NCBI RefSeq assembly: GCF_003611735.1
Contig: NZ_RAWG01000015.1
Location: forward strand, 1 to 57,747
From: Corallococcus sicarius
GTDB lineage: Bacteria; Myxococcota; Myxococcia; Myxococcales; Myxococcaceae
Direction of reading: 5' to 3'
DNA: 57,747 nt
A model generated the notes under the pieces. That model was given only the letters and a program-made list of their open reading frames with translations, was not told the DNA's origin and ran no database searches. This document shows, in pieces, positions 38,782 through 47,467 of the stretch (positions within the stretch are counted from its first letter, which is position 1; each line of letters opens with the position of its first letter). Made by a program: the position numbers and the translations under genes.

Positions 38782-39480
38782 CTAGCGCTGGTGGCTCCTG
38801 CCGTCACCCTTCACGGCGAGCTTCGCGGAGGCCAGGCGCTGCGGCTCGGGCGTGCGCCAGCTCTCGTCCACGGAGGCGAACCCCGCCACCAGCTCTCCCG
38901 CCATGTACGCGCGCGTCTTCTTGCCCTTGCGTCGCAGCCAGTCATTGAGCACCCGGCCCTTGTCGTCATGACGCGCTTCCGGGTGCTGGAGGTTGAAGCG
39001 CGAGCGCTTCACCAGTCCGCCGGACTTGTGCACGAACGTCACCGTGCCGTCCTTGCCCACCCGCTCCACGATGCCGATGTGCGTGAGCCCATCGTTGATG
39101 CGGCCATCGCGGTTACGGTCGAAGGTCTCCTTGAAGAACACCAGCGCCCCCGGCCTGGGCGCGTCCATGAGCATGCCCAGCGCCTTCGCCTTGCGGTGGA
39201 TGGCCGTGACGCCGTTCTCCTCCGGCTGCACGTCGTCCGGCAGCAGGTCCAACCGGCGCTGCTGGAAGGCCAGCCGCGTCATCCCCGAGCAGTCGTCGCT
39301 CACCGTCTGGCTCACCGGCGCCAGCGTCGTCATCCCCACCCAGGACTTCGCCCGCCCCAGCGCCCGGTCCGCCAGCACCACCGGCGCGGCCCGCTTCGCC
39401 GTCGCCTTGCCCGCGGCCTCCGCTGCGCCCCCCCACACCAGCGCGCTCACCAACGCGCCCACCCACACGCCTCGTCCCAT
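38782..39480 (-). CDS. Exported NlpC/P60-like cysteine hydrolase (wall amidase-like)
   Basis: 232 aa. Sec signal (GALVSALVWGGAAEAAG). The catalytic Cys is in D-D-C-S-G-M-T-R-L-A-F and the His in L-T-H-I-G-I-V-E-R-V, the order and spacing of NlpC/P60 and related CHAP-type peptidases that cut peptide stems or amide bonds in peptidoglycan. Between them D-R-N-R-D-G-R-I-N-D looks like a calcium loop of EF-hand/dockerin type. The start is placed at the second Met (39480), which begins the signal. It precedes mtgA by 12 bp. Confidence 0.75.
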   Translation of the reverse strand: MGRGVWVGALVSALVWGGAAEAAGKATAKRAAPVVLADRALGRAKSWVGMTTLAPVSQTVSDDCSGMTRLAFQQRRLDLLPDDVQPEENGVTAIHRKAKALGMLMDAPRPGALVFFKETFDRNRDGRINDGLTHIGIVERVGKDGTVTFVHKSGGLVKRSRFNLQHPEARHDDKGRVLNDWLRRKGKKTRAYMAGELVAGFASVDESWRTPEPQRLASAKLAVKGDGRSHQR

Positions 39481-39621
39481 GCGCTCGCGATAGAGCAATG
39501 GCCGTGCCCGGCCTCCACGCAGCCGCGCATGTCCACCTCACGACGGACGCGCCAGCGTCACCCGCACGCGGTGGGCAAGGAAGTTCCCACGCGTGGCAGC
39601 CGCGCACCCTCCCCCGTGGCT

Positions 39622-40746
39622 TCAGGGCGCTGAAGGTTGCGGCTCGGGCTGCTGCGCGTTGTTCCACCGCGCGCTGGCCTCCGGCACCTTCATGCGCTCC
39701 GAAGCCGTCAGCACGTACAGGTGCTCGTCGTGGACGACGGGGGGCGAGGCCTGGGTGCGGGTGTCGGGCCCGTCGGTTCGTACCGGCCGCGACCTGGAAG
39801 GGCGCGGGTGCCTCCCGATTTCATCGCCCCCCACCACGACGTTGGGGGGCTCGCGGTCATTGACGTAGGACTTGCTCGGCCCGCAGCCTCTCGTCGTGCA
39901 CCCGGCGGTGAAGGTGGAGGTCGGGCGCGGCTGCATGACGGGCCGCGGGGCCGGAGCGATGGGGTGGAGGTCACAGACCGGCCGGTGCCGCGTCGTCGGG
40001 TCCCCCTGCGCCTCCGACCGCGCCCGGGCCTCCAGCGCGACCAGCAGCGGCAGCAGCACGCCCAAGACGGCGAGCTGCGCCACCGCGCCAGGCATCCGCG
40101 AGCGCGGGCCGGGCAGCACCTCCGAGCGCAGGCTCGTGAGCAGGAACGCCGCCCCGATGGCCGTACACAGCAGGAGCGCCACCACCGCCATGCCCTGCGC
40201 CGTCCACTCGATGACCTCCAGCTGCCGCACCTGGAACGCCTCCAGCGCCGCCCTGCGCGCTCGCTCGCCCCAGGCCGCCGCCGGCCCCTCCAGGCCAAAG
40301 CCCACCGCGCAGGCCGCCACCCACACCACCGCGCCGTGCGCCTCGCGCCGCAAGAGCGGCCACTGCGCAAGCCCCAGCGCCACGCCCAACCCCGCGGGTG
40401 CCATCGCCTGCGTCCACCCCAGGTTCGTGGCCAGGGCGCGCGAGCCCACCATGCCCACCGCGAACCCCAGCGCCGTCACCGCCACCCAGCCGGGCACCTG
40501 GAACCCCACCATGCGCAGCGCTCGCGCCTGCACGGTCCCCAGCAGCGCGCCCGCCAACGCGTACGCGCCCAGCTCCGCCAGCCGCCGCACCACCCCCGCC
40601 TCCACGGACGACAGCCGCTGGAAGGCCGCCGTGCGCAGGCCCCACTCCAGCCCCTGCACGCAGAGGTCCGCCACCTGGTTCGCGAAGAACAAACCCAGCA
40701 CCGTGACCAGTGACAGCAGGACTACCTGGAAGAGACGGGGGATCAT
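39622..40746 (-). CDS. Polytopic membrane protein with extended C-terminal tail, unknown function
   Basis: 374 aa. Roughly seven hydrophobic helices between 5 and 250 (VVLLSLVTVLGLFFAN, GAYALAGALLGTVQA, VAVTALGFAVGMVG, VVWVAACAVGFGL, MAVVALLLCTAIGAAFLL, LAVLGVLLPLLVAL). The last 120 residues are polar and may be folded outside or in the cytoplasm, with two close Cys (F-T-A-G-C-T-T-R-G-C-G-P). The start is the ATG at 40746, which begins M-I-P-R-L-F-Q and the first helix; longer upstream frames are non-coding in character. No family recognised. Confidence 0.7.
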   Translation of the reverse strand: MIPRLFQVVLLSLVTVLGLFFANQVADLCVQGLEWGLRTAAFQRLSSVEAGVVRRLAELGAYALAGALLGTVQARALRMVGFQVPGWVAVTALGFAVGMVGSRALATNLGWTQAMAPAGLGVALGLAQWPLLRREAHGAVVWVAACAVGFGLEGPAAAWGERARRAALEAFQVRQLEVIEWTAQGMAVVALLLCTAIGAAFLLTSLRSEVLPGPRSRMPGAVAQLAVLGVLLPLLVALEARARSEAQGDPTTRHRPVCDLHPIAPAPRPVMQPRPTSTFTAGCTTRGCGPSKSYVNDREPPNVVVGGDEIGRHPRPSRSRPVRTDGPDTRTQASPPVVHDEHLYVLTASERMKVPEASARWNNAQQPEPQPSAP

Positions 40747-40983
40747 GACGCTCAGTCTGCGCGAGCATGCGCCCCCATTGCCAACCGCACGCCCCCCGGG
40801 ATGCTCGCCGGACAACGGCCCTGTCGCCCGGTGAAGGTGCGCCAGGGCGGATGTAGGGCCCGCCCCCGGGCCACGGGTCAGGCTCCGCATCCGTTCGCGG
40901 GCGTCCCGAAGCGTCGTGAAACGGCGGACACTGGGAAAGGGAGCACGAGCACAAGGGGCAGCCAGCGGTAGATTCGCGCCCCT

Positions 40984-43536
40984 ATGGCGCATTCCACCGA
41001 CGACAAGAACTTCCGCCTGCCCACCACGCTCCGTCCGCGCCGTCATGCGGCGACGGTGACCCTGGACCTGGAGGGACGCAGCTTCACGGGCGAACAGCAG
41101 GTGGAGCTGGAGCTGTCCCAGCCCACGCAGGAGATCATCCTCCACGCCAACGCGCTGGACCTGGGTGACGTCACCTTCCGCGCCGGCAAGGACACGCGCA
41201 AGCCCACCTCCACGCGCGCGGTGCCGGTGAGCGAGACGGTGGTGCTGACGTTCGATGCGCCCCTGCCCGTGGGACAGGCCACGCTGGACGTGCGGTGGAA
41301 GGGGCGCTTCTCCGAAGGACTTCGCGGGCTGTACGCGGCGGGCCAGGTGGCCGCGACGCAGTTCGAAGCCGCGGACGCGCGCCGCCTGTTCCCCTGTTTC
41401 GACGAGCCCGCGTTCAAGGCCCGCTGGGCCATCACCGTGCGCGTGCCGCCGGGCCACACGGTGCTGGGCAACGGCAAGGTGGTGAAGGACGAGCCGGACG
41501 GCGAGCTGCGCCGCGTGACGTTCCAGGAGACGGAGCTGCTCAGCTCATACCTGGTCGCGCTGGTGGTGGGGCCGCTCGTGGGCACGCCCGAGGAGACGGC
41601 GCAGGGTGTCCCGGTGCGCACCTGGGCGCTGCCGGAGAAGGCGCACCTGGCGAAGTTCGGCCAGGACGTGGCGCTGGCGGTGCTGCCCCGGCTGCAGGAC
41701 TACTTCGGCCTGCCGTATGCCTTTGGCAAGGTGGACCAGGTGGGCATCCCGGACTTCGAGGCGGGCGCGATGGAGAACGCCGGCCTCATCACCTACCGGG
41801 AGGTGGCGCTGCTGTTGGACCCCGCCACCGCGCCCCTGTCGGTGCAGAAGCGGGTGGCGGAGGTGGTGACGCACGAGCTGGCGCACCAGTGGTTCGGCAA
41901 CTGGGTGACGATGGTGTGGTGGGACGACCTCTGGCTCAACGAGGCGTTCGCGACGTGGATGGCCTTCAAGATCGTCGACCAGTGGCGGCCGGAGTGGCGC
42001 ATGTGGCTGGACTTCGACGCGCACCGGGCGAGCGCGCTGGCGCTGGACGCGCTCAAGTCCACGCACCCCATCCACGGGGAGGTGCGCAACGCGGGCGAGG
42101 CCGGTGAGAGCTTCGACGCGATCACGTATGAGAAGGGCGGCGCGGTGCTGCGGATGATTGAGGGGTTCCTCGGCGAGGGCCCCTTCCGCGAAGGCATCCG
42201 GCTGTACATGCGCAAGCACGCGCGCGCGAACGCGGTGAAGGACGACCTGTGGAACGCGCTGGGTGAGGCGGCGAAGCAGCCGGTGTCGGAGCTGGCCACG
42301 GCGTGGATTGGCCAGAGCGGCTTCCCGCTGGTGTCGGTGAAGGTGACGGGGCGCGACGTGGCGCTGACGCAGCGGCGCTTCTATTCGGAGCCGGGGGTGA
42401 AGAGCCCGGAGACGTGGCCGGTGCCCATGGTGCTGCGCTACGAGGACGGCACGGGCGTGCACGAGCAGCGCGTGCTGTTCCGCGAATCCCAGACGACGGT
42501 GAAGCTGGAGGGCACGGGCGAGGTGAAGTGGCTGTGCGCGAACGGCGGCTCCACGGGCTTCTACCGGGTGGCGTACGAGAAGGAGGCGCTGGAGAAGCTC
42601 GCGGCGAACCTGGGGACGCTGGCGCCGTCGGAGCGCATCTCGCTGCTGGCGGACACCTGGGCGCTGGTGCGCACGGCGCAGGCGCCGGTGGCGGACCTGT
42701 TGGACCTGGCGGGGCGCTTCGGCGACGAGGAGGACGAGGCGGTGCTGGACGAGCTCGTCGGGCGGCTCGCGTACATCGAGAGCCGGCTGACGGAGGGCGA
42801 GGACCAGGAGCGCTTCCGCCGGTGGGTGGAGTCGCTCTTGGGCGGCGGCCTGAAGAAGCTGGGCTGGCAGTCCGCGAAGGGGGAGCCGGACCGGGTGCGG
42901 CTGCGGCGCGCGGCGCTGGTGCGCGCGGTGGGTGGGCTCGCGCGGAGCCCGGAGACGCTGGCGGAGGCGCGGCCGCTGGTGGCGCGGATGCTCCAGGGGG
43001 ACAACACGGCGCTGGACGCCAACCTGCTGGACACGGCGGTGGGCATGGTGGCGCGGGCGGGAGACGCGGCGCTGTTCGATGAGCTGTTGCAGCGGATGCC
43101 GAAGGAGCCGGATCCGGCGACGCAGCGTCGGTACCTGATGGCGCTCACGTCCTTCGAGGACCCCAAGCTGACGGAGCGGGCGCAGGCGCTGCTGTTCTCG
43201 GAGACGGTGAAGACGCAGGACGTGGCGAGCTTCGCGACGGGCCTGCTGGGCAACCGCACCGGGCGCGACGCGTGGTGGGCGCAGCTGCAGAAGCGCTGGA
43301 AGGAGTTGGTGGCGCGCACGGGCGCGGCGCCCATGCTGCTGCGCCGGGTGGTGGAGGGGATGGGCCTGTTGCGCACGCGCGAGCACCTGGAGCAGGTGAA
43401 GGCGCTGCTGCAGGCGAACCCCATTCCGGAGGCGCAGCAGGCCACGGCGCAGACGCTGGAGCGGCTGGCGCAGGACGTGGCGCTGCGCGAGCGCGTGTCC
43501 CCGGAGGTGTCCGCGTGGCTCAAGCGGCGGCCGTGA
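40984..43536 (+). CDS. pepN: Aminopeptidase N-like M1 metallopeptidase
   Basis: 850 aa. Cytoplasmic or exported without a clear signal. The exopeptidase motif G-A-M-E-N is at 261-265 and the zinc site H-E-L-A-H with H297, E298, H301 and E320 has exactly the M1 spacing. An N-terminal beta saddle (1-195), catalytic domain (195-440) and helical ERAP1-like C-domain (about 540-850) follow the standard order. It removes N-terminal residues from peptides; useful in protein feeding. A hairpin follows the stop. Confidence 0.93.
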   Translation: MAHSTDDKNFRLPTTLRPRRHAATVTLDLEGRSFTGEQQVELELSQPTQEIILHANALDLGDVTFRAGKDTRKPTSTRAVPVSETVVLTFDAPLPVGQATLDVRWKGRFSEGLRGLYAAGQVAATQFEAADARRLFPCFDEPAFKARWAITVRVPPGHTVLGNGKVVKDEPDGELRRVTFQETELLSSYLVALVVGPLVGTPEETAQGVPVRTWALPEKAHLAKFGQDVALAVLPRLQDYFGLPYAFGKVDQVGIPDFEAGAMENAGLITYREVALLLDPATAPLSVQKRVAEVVTHELAHQWFGNWVTMVWWDDLWLNEAFATWMAFKIVDQWRPEWRMWLDFDAHRASALALDALKSTHPIHGEVRNAGEAGESFDAITYEKGGAVLRMIEGFLGEGPFREGIRLYMRKHARANAVKDDLWNALGEAAKQPVSELATAWIGQSGFPLVSVKVTGRDVALTQRRFYSEPGVKSPETWPVPMVLRYEDGTGVHEQRVLFRESQTTVKLEGTGEVKWLCANGGSTGFYRVAYEKEALEKLAANLGTLAPSERISLLADTWALVRTAQAPVADLLDLAGRFGDEEDEAVLDELVGRLAYIESRLTEGEDQERFRRWVESLLGGGLKKLGWQSAKGEPDRVRLRRAALVRAVGGLARSPETLAEARPLVARMLQGDNTALDANLLDTAVGMVARAGDAALFDELLQRMPKEPDPATQRRYLMALTSFEDPKLTERAQALLFSETVKTQDVASFATGLLGNRTGRDAWWAQLQKRWKELVARTGAAPMLLRRVVEGMGLLRTREHLEQVKALLQANPIPEAQQATAQTLERLAQDVALRERVSPEVSAWLKRRP

Positions 43537-43549
43537 GGTGAGGGCGGTC

Positions 43550-43588
43550 GGGAGGGCGTGCTATCAGCGGACGGCGCACCCTCCCGGT
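43550..43588 (+). terminator. Hairpin after pepN
   Basis: GGGAGG-GC-GTGC pairs with GCAC-CCTCCC around a short loop, leaving a 2-base bulge, just downstream of the pepN stop. GGTGCCTCTTG follows. It is also compatible with simple G/C richness. Confidence 0.35.
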
Positions 43589-43606
43589 GCCTCTTGAGGA
43601 GAGCCG

Positions 43607-44287
43607 ATGTGGAGGTCGCTCCTGTGCTGCATGGCCCTCGGGCTGGGGTGCTCGGCCTCCCGGCCACCGCCGGGCGTCGTCCAACCGGCTCCGGGTGAGC
43701 GCCTGGCGAGCATCCCAGGTCCCCTCCCCGGCCATGGGCCCTACAAGTCCTTCTCCGACGCGTTGATCGCGGCCTGCCCGCTGATCCTCAAGCAGCCCCA
43801 GGCCACCGCGGGCCGTCCGGCAGACCAGGAGTTTCCGCTGCGATGGAGGCTCTCGCAGGAGTACTGCGCCTGGGTCTATTACACGCCCGACCACCAGTTC
43901 GAGCTGGGCATGCTGGCCACCAGCGCGGTGCAGGATGATTCGCGCAAGAAGAGCTGCGCGCTCCCACCCGTCGTCGCGGATCCGCGTCACGCTCCCGAGA
44001 GCCTGGGCTACGTCTTCATCCTCCACAACCACCCGTTCGAGAACGAGCTCTCTGATTTCGACATCCGCTTCGCCGTCGCCAGGGCGGACGTCCACGGGCT
44101 GTCCGTGAGCACCCGGGCGGGCCCCGTTCCGCTCTCCATCATCGCGTTCTTTTCCCGAGGCCACGACGTCATGCAGCCCACGTGTGATGGGTTCTTCCAG
44201 TACGTTCCCAGCACCGGGCAGATCATCCGGTGGACCGCGCGGGAGCAGGGACGATGGCAGAGCAAGCAGATCGCCACGCTGACCTGA
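43607..44287 (+). CDS. Lipoprotein with a JAMM-like metalloprotease motif
   Basis: 226 aa. Signal and lipobox (C-C-M-A-L-G-L-G-C). A domain from about 95 has F-E-L-G-M-L followed by F-I-L-H-N-H-P-F-E-N-E-L-S-D-F-D: an H-x-H ... S-x-x-D zinc pattern as in JAB/MPN+ (JAMM) isopeptidases and RadC, here with six residues between the second His and Ser instead of seven. Anchoring such a domain outside the inner membrane would be unusual. Eight codons of leader, then mature. It is followed after 48 bp by another lipoprotein gene; GAGGAGAGCCG precedes the ATG. Confidence 0.65.
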   Translation: MWRSLLCCMALGLGCSASRPPPGVVQPAPGERLASIPGPLPGHGPYKSFSDALIAACPLILKQPQATAGRPADQEFPLRWRLSQEYCAWVYYTPDHQFELGMLATSAVQDDSRKKSCALPPVVADPRHAPESLGYVFILHNHPFENELSDFDIRFAVARADVHGLSVSTRAGPVPLSIIAFFSRGHDVMQPTCDGFFQYVPSTGQIIRWTAREQGRWQSKQIATLT

Positions 44288-44335
44288 CTCCATGACACGA
44301 ACTACCGCATCCAACGGCAGTAGGACGGCCTCCTC

Positions 44336-44938
44336 ATGCGCTTGCGCTCCCTCTTCCTCGTGTCTGGCCTGACGCTCTGCGGTTGCATGAAGGCCCATCG
44401 TCCCGCGCTCGTGGAGGCGGAGCCTTCGCTCGGCTTCCCCTCCTCGTTCGACACCCGCACCGTGGTGGCCGAAGGAAGAACCTATGAGCTGGACGGCGCC
44501 GTGCTGCGCGCTCTCTCCCTCGCGACCACGGACTTCCTTCCGCCCACCACGCCCTCGACGCCCTGCTGGGACCGGCCGGAGTCGCACCGCTACCGGATCC
44601 TCCGTGAGCAGGACGTCATCTTCATCCGCATCGACGAAGACCCTGGCGCCTGTGGTCGGCAGGTGCCTGCCCTGCACTCCGGAGCGAAGTACGCCATCCA
44701 TGCGGATGGGCGGCTCCTGCGGCGCATCCTTGATGGTGAGCCAGAGCAAGGCCTGAAAGACGGCCCCGGTAAGGACGACACCAGGGAAGAAGCCCCACCC
44801 GGCACGCCTTCGCCCCAGGACCCGCTCCACCCGGGGGGCCCTCCTCCCCGCTTCCTGTCACCCTCGCCTGACGGCGGCCCGCATCCCCTGCCGCAGGAAC
44901 CCCGCCCTCCCTCCGATGGAGGCACTGGAGCCCCATGA
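44336..44938 (+). CDS. Lipoprotein with Pro-rich tail, unknown function
   Basis: 200 aa. Lipobox in V-S-G-L-T-L-C-G-C. The first 110 mature residues form a small beta-rich domain (V-V-A-E-G-R-T-Y-E-L-D-G, A-K-Y-A-I-H-A-D-G-R-L-L-R-R) with two Cys; the last 60 are Pro/Gly/Asp-rich and likely disordered. The TGA stop overlaps the next ATG (ATGA), so translation of the two is coupled. Together with the JAMM-like gene this is a three-gene unit. No family recognised. Confidence 0.7.
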   Translation: MRLRSLFLVSGLTLCGCMKAHRPALVEAEPSLGFPSSFDTRTVVAEGRTYELDGAVLRALSLATTDFLPPTTPSTPCWDRPESHRYRILREQDVIFIRIDEDPGACGRQVPALHSGAKYAIHADGRLLRRILDGEPEQGLKDGPGKDDTREEAPPGTPSPQDPLHPGGPPPRFLSPSPDGGPHPLPQEPRPPSDGGTGAP

Positions 44939-46293
44939 AGACCACGCTCACGCCCGAACGCTCCGCCGCCTCCCGCGAAGCCCTGCGCCGCGCCAACGCG
45001 GCGTTCGCCCGCGTCTACCCGGGCGAGTCCGCCTCCCGCCAGCCCGTGCACACCGTGTACGGCGGCGCCCACCTCTTCCGCGCCACCACGGCGCGGAAGA
45101 TGGGGGACCTGGCGCTCGCGGCGCTGCGCGAGTACGCCCCCGACAGCACGGCGCTGGCCCACGGCCTGGGCCTGCCCCAGCGCGGCGGCTTCGCCCAGCG
45201 CGTCCATTCCCGCGTCGTGGACAAGCTGGAGCGCGAGCCCGTGGAGGACTTCCGCATCGACTTCGAGGATGGCTACGGCCACCGCCCCGACGCCGAGGAG
45301 GACGCCCACGCTGTCTCCGCCGCCGCCGAGGTCGCCCGGGGCCTCGAACAGGGCGCGCTGCCCCCGTTCATCGGCATCCGCGTGAAGTCCTTCACCGAGG
45401 AGCTGTACGGCCGCGCCTCGCGCACCCTGGACCTCTTCGTCACCTCCCTGCTGGAGCACACCGGCGGCAGGCTCCCGCCGTCCTTCGTCGTCACCCTGCC
45501 CAAGGTCACCGTGCCCGAACAGGTGACCGCCCTGGCCCACCTGCTGTCGGAGCTGGAGTCCGCCCACGGCCTCAAGTCCGGCGCGCTGACGCTGGAGCTG
45601 ATGGTGGAGACGCCCCAGGCCCTCTTCGACGCGCGGGGCCGCCCCCACCTGCTCTCCCTCGTGGAGGCCGGCGAGGGCCGCTGCTCCCACGTGCACCTGG
45701 GCGTCTACGACTACACCGCCGCCCTCAACGTCAGCGCCCACGTGCAGAGCATGCTCCACCCCGCCTGCGACCACCTGCGCGACACCGTGCAGGTGCTGCT
45801 CGCGGGCACCGGCGTGCGCCTGTCCGACGGCGCCACCAACGTCATGCCCGTGGGCCCCCACCGCAAGCAGGGCGACACGCCGCTGCTCCCCACGCAGCAG
45901 CGCGAGAACACCGACGCCGTACACCGCGCGTGGCAGATGGCCTACCGGCACACGCGCCACTCGCTGGAGCGCGCGTACTACCAGGGCTGGGACCTGCACC
46001 CCGCCCAGCTCCCCGTGCGCTACGCCGCCGTCTACGCCTTCTTCCTGGAGGGCCTGGAGCCCGCCTCCCAGCGCCTCAAGGCCTTCGTGGACAAGGCCGC
46101 CCAGGCCACGATGCTCGGCAACGTGTTCGACGACGCCGCCACCGGACAGGGCCTGCTCAACTTCTTCCTGCGCGGGCTCGCCTGTGGCGCGCTCACCGAG
46201 GAGGAGGTCCGGGCCACCGGCCTGACGCTGGAGGAGCTCCGCAGCCGCTCCTTCCGCGCCATCGTCGAGGCCCGCGCCGCCCCATCACGCTGA
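44935..46293 (+). CDS. HpcH/HpaI aldolase/citrate lyase-like enzyme (DUF6986 type)
   Basis: 452 aa, cytoplasmic. A TIM-barrel of the PEP/pyruvate superfamily is suggested by the metal-site D-F-R-I-D-F-E-D-G-Y-G, then P-K-V-T-V-P-E-Q, L-E-L-M-V-E-T-P-Q-A-L, H-V-H-L-G-V-Y-D-Y-T-A-A, and T-N-V-M-P-V-G-P-H. C-terminal R-Y-A-A-V-Y-A-F-F-L-E-G forms a helical cap. Related enzymes condense or cleave oxo-acids or malyl-CoA-like substrates; the substrate is unknown. It starts inside the stop of the lipoprotein and its own stop overlaps a convergent gene by 9 bp. Confidence 0.78.
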   Translation: MKTTLTPERSAASREALRRANAAFARVYPGESASRQPVHTVYGGAHLFRATTARKMGDLALAALREYAPDSTALAHGLGLPQRGGFAQRVHSRVVDKLEREPVEDFRIDFEDGYGHRPDAEEDAHAVSAAAEVARGLEQGALPPFIGIRVKSFTEELYGRASRTLDLFVTSLLEHTGGRLPPSFVVTLPKVTVPEQVTALAHLLSELESAHGLKSGALTLELMVETPQALFDARGRPHLLSLVEAGEGRCSHVHLGVYDYTAALNVSAHVQSMLHPACDHLRDTVQVLLAGTGVRLSDGATNVMPVGPHRKQGDTPLLPTQQRENTDAVHRAWQMAYRHTRHSLERAYYQGWDLHPAQLPVRYAAVYAFFLEGLEPASQRLKAFVDKAAQATMLGNVFDDAATGQGLLNFFLRGLACGALTEEEVRATGLTLEELRSRSFRAIVEARAAPSR

Positions 46294-47388
46294 GATCGGC
46301 GGATCCCGAGGCGGCTGTGGCGGCGGCTCCGGAGGCCGTGGCACGCCCCGGTGCCCCAGCCACTCGCGCGACACCGCCACGTCCACCGCGAGGATGCCCA
46401 GCAGGAACAGCCAGGGCCCCAGCCGCGAGGACAGCCCCGTCAGCGCCCAGACGGTGACGAGCCCCGCCAGCACCGGCGCCACCACCAGCGGCAGCGCCTG
46501 ACGCGCGCGCCGCACCGACGCCAGCACCCCCAACGCGAGCAGCGACAGCACCACGCCCGTCGCACCCAGCCGCGACTGGCCCGACACGGAATGGCGCGCG
46601 GAACCGCCCAGGAACGGATCCCGCTGCCAGGTGTGCGTGTCTTCAATCTCCCGCCCGAAGTTGCTGTCCACCGTGACGGTCCGCTCGCGCTGGAGGAACA
46701 GCCCGCCCACCGGCGCGCCCAGCCGCGAGGACCACGGCAGCAGCATCCCCACCGCGCACGCGGCCACGCCCGCGAACACCCACCGCTTCAGCCGCACCTC
46801 TCCCGGCCGCCGGGGCAACTCCTCCCGCGCCGCGGGCGACGCCCGGAACGCCCGCCACTGCACCGAGCCCACCACCAGCGCCGCCAGCACCCACAGCAGC
46901 GGCGCCACGCCCAGGCCCAGCGACAGGAACGCCTCCGTCACGGTGAGCGCCGTGAACATCGGCAGGAACGCCGGGTGCGACGCCCACTGCACCACCGGCG
47001 CCAGGACGGCGGGCGGCGGGTGGCCCGCGGCGCCCAGCTCGCGCGCGCCCAGCATCAGGCTCCCCACCAGCATCAGCGCCGCCCACGGCAGCTCCAGGCC
47101 CCCGCCCACGAAGGGCAGCACCGGCACCAGCACCGCGGCCGTCACCAGCCCCGCGCCCAGCAGCGGCAGCGAGCCCCCGGGCAGCCGCTCACGCAGCCTC
47201 GGGTCATCCAGCACGTCCTGCACCGCGCGGCCCGCGGTGTCCGCGGCCCGCTGCGCCTTGTCCGCCACGTCGTCCATCACCGGCGACGGGGGCGCGTCCC
47301 CGGCCCGCGTCACGCTCCGGCCGCAGTGGGGACACGTCCGCGACGACACGCCTTCAGGGAGCGGCTGACCACAGTGCGGACAGGACAT
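46285..47388 (-). CDS. Zinc-ribbon polytopic membrane protein, unknown function
   Basis: 367 aa. N-terminal double C-x-x-C zinc ribbon (S-C-P-H-C-G-Q and T-C-P-H-C-G-R, residues 2-25), an amphipathic helix stretch (VADKAQRAADTAGRAVQDVL), then about nine hydrophobic segments (LGAGLVTAAVLVPVLPFVGG, LTVTEAFLSLGLGVAPLLWVL in two parts, WVFAGVAACAVGMLLPW, VVLSLLALGVLASV, LPLVVAPVLAGLVTVWALTG). Such proteins are common and largely unstudied. It ends in W-L-G-H-R-G-V-P-R-P-P-E and overlaps the convergent aldolase stop. Confidence 0.72.
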   Translation of the reverse strand: MSCPHCGQPLPEGVSSRTCPHCGRSVTRAGDAPPSPVMDDVADKAQRAADTAGRAVQDVLDDPRLRERLPGGSLPLLGAGLVTAAVLVPVLPFVGGGLELPWAALMLVGSLMLGARELGAAGHPPPAVLAPVVQWASHPAFLPMFTALTVTEAFLSLGLGVAPLLWVLAALVVGSVQWRAFRASPAAREELPRRPGEVRLKRWVFAGVAACAVGMLLPWSSRLGAPVGGLFLQRERTVTVDSNFGREIEDTHTWQRDPFLGGSARHSVSGQSRLGATGVVLSLLALGVLASVRRARQALPLVVAPVLAGLVTVWALTGLSSRLGPWLFLLGILAVDVAVSREWLGHRGVPRPPEPPPQPPRDPPISA

Positions 47389-47467
47389 GACGCATCATCC
47401 TCCTCGGCGACGAAGGGGGGCGTGGAGCCTTTGCGGCGCGCCCCCCTGCTTCCACGAACCCGGGACG

